Assembly: GCA_017627975.1 (NCBI GenBank)
Contig: JAGAFT010000090.1
Location: 1 to 16,298, forward strand
Reading direction: 5' to 3'
DNA length: 16,298 nucleotides
Source of the DNA: Oscillospiraceae bacterium
GTDB taxonomy: Bacteria > Bacillota_A > Clostridia > Oscillospirales > Oscillospiraceae
A model generated the notes under the pieces. That model was not told the DNA's origin. It worked only from the letters and a program-made list of their open reading frames with translations, and ran no database searches. This document shows positions 13,331 through 16,298 of this stretch, one piece after another; positions within the stretch are counted from its first letter, which is position 1, and every line of letters begins with the position of its first letter. The position numbers and the translations under genes were made by a program.

Positions 13331-13356
13331 AAGGCGGGAGGGAAGCCTCTCGCCTT
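13331..13356 (-). terminator. Terminator of the minus-strand gene remnant
   Basis: AAGGCGGGAGG (13331-13341) pairs with CCTCTCGCCTT (13346-13356) around GAAG, with one G-T pair. Read on the minus strand the stem is followed by TTTATATC. It starts five bases beyond the stop codon at 13361, as expected for a genuine gene end. Confidence 0.8.
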
Positions 13357-13360
13357 AAGA

Positions 13361-13924
13361 CTATTCTTCAATCTTTAAGAATCCTTGCAGGAACGCTGCT
13401 GGGTACATAAATGGCTTTACAACATCACCGAAAACAACCGACAGCCTCCCATTGCCAAACGTTTGAACTACACCATGCCCAAAAGCCTTGTGAAATACTT
13501 TCGTACCGACATTCACAGAAGACTCATCAAAAGCAGGTTTAACAGGTGCAACAGGCTTTGGTTTCTCAGGCTCGACATAAGCAGCCGATTTAATTGGGGC
13601 AGGGGCTGGCTTTGGAGGCGTAGAGGCTTTATAAGTAATAACCTCACCGTTTTTGCTCTTCTTGCTCTTTTTCTCCTTCTTTGGCTTTGTAACAGGTTCT
13701 TCTAACTCTTCCTCATCTTCATCATAATCAGAGATTGGTTCCGCTGCCATCAGAATTGTATCGGGAATATCGGTTTCATCCACAGGCGGTGCTTCGGTGC
13801 TTGCCTGTTGTTCGACAAACATTTCATCATAGTCAATGACAGTATTGAACAAACCGATCTTTTCACCTTCATGCCTGTTGATGCCTGTATAACTCAGGCT
13901 GGAATCTTCATACCGCTTGAATTT
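13361..13924 (-). pseudogene. C-terminal remnant of an acidic/lysine-rich protein with a Tudor-like end domain
   Basis: The coding-like sequence reads from about RYEDSSLSYTGINRHEGEKI to a TAG at 13363-13361. It shows an acidic stretch (DYDEDEEELEEP), a lysine-rich stretch (KPKKEKKSKKSKNGE), a Pro/Ala/Lys linker, then VNVGTKVFHKAFGHGVVQTF and FMYPAAFLQGFLKIEE. The GTKVFHKAFGHGVV part resembles the small Tudor-like domain at the end of UvrD/PcrA helicases. No start with a ribosome site is visible: the first ATG (13822) has none, and upstream the same frame runs into non-coding sequence and the antisense of the next gene. Base composition is clearly more AT-rich than the neighbours. I infer a 5'-truncated leftover of a transferred gene, although a short intact protein from 13822 or from a TTG just upstream cannot be excluded. 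Confidence 0.55.
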
Positions 13925-13993
13925 ATAGATATAGTAGAATGAATGCAAGTCGAAAGCAAATATAAATAAGAATACTACAGAAGGTGAGCGAGC

Positions 13994-14755
13994 ATGATTA
14001 TCTTTTTTTCCGGCACCGGAAACAGCCGCTATGTCGCAGAACGACTCGCAGAACTGACAAAGGATGAACTCTGCGACGTGAAAAGCTATACCCGAGAGGG
14101 AAAGGGCGCCGTGTTTACGAAACCCGGCAACTACGTCTTTGTCGCACCGGTCTATGTCTCGGCTCCGGCGCTGGTTTTTCTGGACTTTATTCGTAAATCC
14201 AGCTTCCCGGATAATGTACACGCCTACTTCGTTATGGTTTGCGCAAGCTACATGGGCGGAAGCCCTGCGTACTGCCGGAAGCTTGCCAGCGAGAAGGGCT
14301 TTGCCTATCTGGGCACGGCCATGGTTTCCATGCCTCAGAATTATCTGATCTACTGGAAGACATTTGGCGCCGAGGAAAACCGGGAAAAAATCCGTCAGGC
14401 CCAGCCTACCATTGAGCGCATTGCCGGCTGCATACAGGCCGGAACCGAGCTGCCTGCCACGGAGATGAAGACCTGGGAGTATCTCTCCGCGGAGATGATC
14501 CTGGGAATGTATTACAAATTTTTCATGAAAACGGATGCTTTTCACGCCACGGAGGCCTGTATCGGCTGCGGACGCTGTGCGGCGGTCTGTCCGCTGGCAA
14601 ATATCGAGCTCAAGGATGGGCGCCCAGTCTGGGGCAAGAACTGTACCCACTGCATGGGCTGCATCAACCTCTGCCCGAAGCAGGCCATCGAGTATGGAAA
14701 GAAGACCGACGGAAAGTTCCGCTATCCCGGACCGGAAAAGGTGCAGGGTGTCTGA
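13994..14755 (+). CDS. EFR1-family flavodoxin/ferredoxin fusion
   Basis: This 253-residue cytoplasmic electron carrier has an N-terminal flavodoxin-like fold beginning MIIFFSGTGNSRYVAERLAE, with the FMN phosphate loop FSGTGNS at 5-11 and APVYVSAPA near 51-59. It ends in a two-cluster ferredoxin: C189-x2-C192-x2-C195-x3-CP (CIGCGRCAAVCP) and C217-x2-C220-x2-C223-x3-CP (CTHCMGCINLCP). This order and the length are those of the EFR1 group common in gut Clostridia, whose partners are mostly unknown. The ribosome site AAGGTGAG precedes the ATG. The gene lies just after the AT-rich remnant, and no promoter with good spacing is obvious upstream. It is not adjacent to the cytochrome module, so a functional link would be speculation. 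Confidence 0.93.
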   Translation: MIIFFSGTGNSRYVAERLAELTKDELCDVKSYTREGKGAVFTKPGNYVFVAPVYVSAPALVFLDFIRKSSFPDNVHAYFVMVCASYMGGSPAYCRKLASEKGFAYLGTAMVSMPQNYLIYWKTFGAEENREKIRQAQPTIERIAGCIQAGTELPATEMKTWEYLSAEMILGMYYKFFMKTDAFHATEACIGCGRCAAVCPLANIELKDGRPVWGKNCTHCMGCINLCPKQAIEYGKKTDGKFRYPGPEKVQGV

Positions 14756-14888
14756 AAGTTCGCCGCAGAATAGCGAAAACCCATATAAGAAGAGCATATC
14801 ACATTTCCCCTGTGTTCGATTTTAAAAAGTATTACTATTATTGGCAAAATGGGCAAATGAAAAAACCCGTGAATTCAAGGAAAACGAA

Positions 14889-14939
14889 TGAAGAGATCTC
14901 CGATTTTGATCATTTTGTTCAAAATCGAAGATCTCTTCA
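14889..14939. terminator. Long bidirectional hairpin between convergent EFR1 and HIT genes
   Basis: TGAAGAGATCT (14889-14899) and CGATTTTGA (14901-14909) pair with TCAAAATCG and AGATCTCTTCA (14919-14939), with a single mismatch in 21 pairs and the loop TCATTTTGT. A second pair, GTGAATT (14869-14875) and AATTCAC (14946-14952), encloses it. The plus strand continues GATTTTAATT. The rest of 14756-15015 is AT-rich and shows no gene. Confidence 0.78.
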
Positions 14940-15015
14940 GATTTTAATTCACCGGAAAAGCGTTTCGGTTTAAGCGCTCACGGCAGGAGAATTTCGTGAC
15001 GCAGAGGTCTCGCTC

Positions 15016-15450
15016 TCACAGATTCGCCTTGATCTTTTCGATCATCTCGGCGTATTCGCTGTCGCTGAGCTTGGTCTGACCGGGGTTCATGGCAAAAACG
15101 CCGCCCCACTCATACCCGTCACGATACTTCGGCACCAGGTGGACATGTAGGTGGCAGCCGGTGTCTCCGTAGGCGCCGTAATTGAGCTTCTCGGGGTGGA
15201 AAACCGCGTGGATCGCCTTCGCGGCGCGGGCTACATCTTCAATGAAAGCTGCGCGCTCCTCGGCACTGATATCGACGATCTCGCTGACGTGATCTTTGTA
15301 GGCAACGATGCAGCGCCCGGGGTGACTCTGCTCGCGGAAGAGGATCAGCTTGCTCACGGAGAGCTCGCAGATGGGGATGCCGTAGGCGTCGAGCAGTTCG
15401 CCGCCCATACAGTAGCCGCACTTGCTGCGCGGGGCTTCTTGTTCGGTCAT
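15016..15450 (-). CDS. HIT family nucleotide hydrolase/transferase
   Basis: This 144-residue cytoplasmic protein has the histidine triad CHLHVHLVPKY (His100, His102, His104), whose histidines act on nucleoside phosphate bonds such as Ap4A or nucleoside phosphoramidates. CGYC at 11-14 suggests the structural zinc found in many HIT proteins, and LILFREQSHPGRCIVAYKDHVSEI is the usual substrate-binding part. The start is set at 15450: GAGGG lies seven bases upstream, and the in-frame extension upstream to 15561 overlaps the promoter itself, so it cannot be translated from that transcript. It is its own transcription unit and ends before the long hairpin at 14889-14939. Exact substrate not determinable. 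Confidence 0.93.
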   Translation of the reverse strand: MTEQEAPRSKCGYCMGGELLDAYGIPICELSVSKLILFREQSHPGRCIVAYKDHVSEIVDISAEERAAFIEDVARAAKAIHAVFHPEKLNYGAYGDTGCHLHVHLVPKYRDGYEWGGVFAMNPGQTKLSDSEYAEMIEKIKANL

Positions 15451-15532
15451 GGGTCGTCCCTCGTTTCTGTATAGAATGTCCGGTTCGGGCGGCGTCCCGG
15501 ACACCGGTGCCGTGCCGCCCTCAGGCTCTGTC

Positions 15533-15561
15533 ATTATAGCGCAATACACGTCTGCCCGCAA
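15533..15561 (-). promoter_or_regulatory. Sigma-A promoter for the HIT gene
   Basis: On the minus strand TTGCGG (15561-15556), 17 bases, TATAAT (15538-15533). The leader of about 75 bases can form a hairpin from GGGCGGC (15487-15493) and GCCGCCC (15514-15520). Confidence 0.78.
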
Positions 15562-15631
15562 GCACTTATCCGCAGGCAGTCGGTATCAATGTTAGTATCC
15601 GGAAAATGTTCATTTAGCCCTGAGCAAAGCC

Positions 15632-16298
15632 TCACTCTCCGAGATTGAAACACTCCTTCTTAAAAAGAGTAAAGTCCAACTGATAGCGCTTGGAAGCGGC
15701 TTTCATCGCCCCCATGATGATCTCGTCCAGCACGTCGGCCGGGCAGGCAGCGTTCGCATTTAGGACGACGGCAATGTAGGTGCACGGTCGCACAAAGCGC
15801 CGCGTGATCTCGATCGTTCGATCCACACCAAGCAAATCGACCTTTCCGAAGTCGCCCTCCGGTTCCCAGGCGAGGAGCTTCATGTGCGGGATCTCATAGC
15901 CTCCTGCCTGGAGCTCCGCCTGTACCATGCGGGCGATGTCTGAGAGATACTCCGTGCCGTCGAAGTCGTTGCAGCAGACCTGGGCAAAGTATTCCAGATA
16001 AAACTCAGTCAATTGATCCATCGCGTTCTGCAAGTTAACGTCCTCATAGTCAATGTCGGGATGCTGCATGGACGCCTTGCCCTGCGTCAAAGCGTGGGAG
16101 AGCTCCTCAAGCCCATCGCCTGTCAAAGCGCTGATCGCAATGATCTCGGCCTGCGGATAGTGCTCGGCCAGCCAATCCCTGTCCGCCGCCAACTCCGCGG
16201 CCTCCAGCAGATCGCATTTGTTCAATACGATCAAGTCCGCTTCCATGAGCTGTGCACGAAGGATAAACGCCATGTCGCCGCCCTGACCGTTCCGCAGC
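15632..16298 (-). CDS. CobW/P47K-type G3E GTPase (partial, N-terminus outside window)
   Basis: At least 221 residues are visible. The reading frame is open to the window edge (LRNGQGGDMAF...), so an ATG at 16273 is internal rather than the start. ADLIVLNKCDLLEA contains the G4 motif NKCD of G3E GTPases, and AEIIAISALTGDGLEEL is the G5-like segment. G3E proteins are metal or cofactor chaperones (CobW, HypB, UreG, MeaB groups). The C-terminal half (LTEFYLEYFAQVCCNDFDG, then WEPEGDFGKVDLLG and VRPCTYIAVVLNANAAC) does not look like the standard CobW C-terminal domain. It resembles P47K-type proteins that I associate with corrinoid methyltransferase clusters (inference). The P-loop and any CxxC metal site lie beyond the window. 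Ends KKECFNLGE at a TGA. Confidence 0.85.
   Translation of the reverse strand, partial: LRNGQGGDMAFILRAQLMEADLIVLNKCDLLEAAELAADRDWLAEHYPQAEIIAISALTGDGLEELSHALTQGKASMQHPDIDYEDVNLQNAMDQLTEFYLEYFAQVCCNDFDGTEYLSDIARMVQAELQAGGYEIPHMKLLAWEPEGDFGKVDLLGVDRTIEITRRFVRPCTYIAVVLNANAACPADVLDEIIMGAMKAASKRYQLDFTLFKKECFNLGE

Noticed and set aside
13925..14797. Upstream part of a long minus-strand frame (478 codons) joined to the AT-rich remnant
   Set aside because: It is antisense to the EFR1 gene, and the coding character stops near 13924, so only the C-terminal part is kept as a remnant.
15451..15561. In-frame N-terminal extension of the HIT protein
   Set aside because: It contains the gene's own TATAAT promoter element and lacks a ribosome site. 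The ATG at 15450 has GAGGG at the right distance.
1..16298. tRNA, rRNA or CRISPR loci
   Set aside because: I read both strands for CCA-ending cloverleaf patterns, rRNA-like segments and spaced repeats and saw none.

Overview
The window looks like the chromosome of an anaerobic, gut-type Firmicute (class Clostridia), with GC content in the high fifties by eye. The evidence is the gene families present (EFR1-type flavodoxin/ferredoxin, DUF4491, PrdX-type tRNA editing protein, YczE-type membrane protein), the AGGAGG-like ribosome binding sites, and at least eight sigma-A promoters, each with an exact 17-base spacer. No species can be named from the sequence alone. The left edge cuts through a transposase and the right edge through a G3E GTPase.

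Layout. (1) 1-640: the C-terminal tail of an IS1182-like transposase, hairpins, and a small DUF4491 membrane protein on the minus strand. (2) 808-4626, plus strand: an exported protein with three CxxCH haem sites fused to a sulfite-oxidase-like molybdopterin domain, followed by ResB and CcsA, the two membrane proteins of System II cytochrome c maturation. The client cytochrome and its haem attachment machinery therefore sit together, with a hairpin after the cytochrome and a separate promoter for ccsA. (3) 4737-5291, minus: a prolyl-tRNA editing (PrdX/YbaK) protein. (4) 5482-11134: three proteins that appear to face the cell surface. They are a lipoprotein with a long Glu/Pro/Ala/Thr stalk, a 1053-residue TIR-transmembrane-beta-propeller protein, and, convergent to it, a TIR-transmembrane protein with a Thr-Pro stalk. 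The two TIR genes share one bidirectional terminator. (5) 11376-13254, plus: UDP-galactopyranose mutase (glf) and a YczE-like membrane protein. (6) 13361-13924, minus: a lower-GC C-terminal gene fragment with its own terminator, apparently a remnant. (7) 13994-14755, plus: an EFR1-family flavodoxin/ferredoxin. (8) 15016-15450 and 15632-16298, minus: a HIT hydrolase and a CobW/P47K-family GTPase.

Most genes have their own promoter and terminator, so this is a run of short transcription units rather than one operon. The two parts most worth attention are the cytochrome/Moco fusion with its maturation genes, a candidate extracytoplasmic electron-transfer enzyme of unknown substrate, and the TIR pair with the neighbouring lipoprotein, a candidate surface-sensing or defence locus. 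A dispersed hairpin element (269-315 and 4671-4717) brackets the DUF4491-cytochrome-ccs segment.
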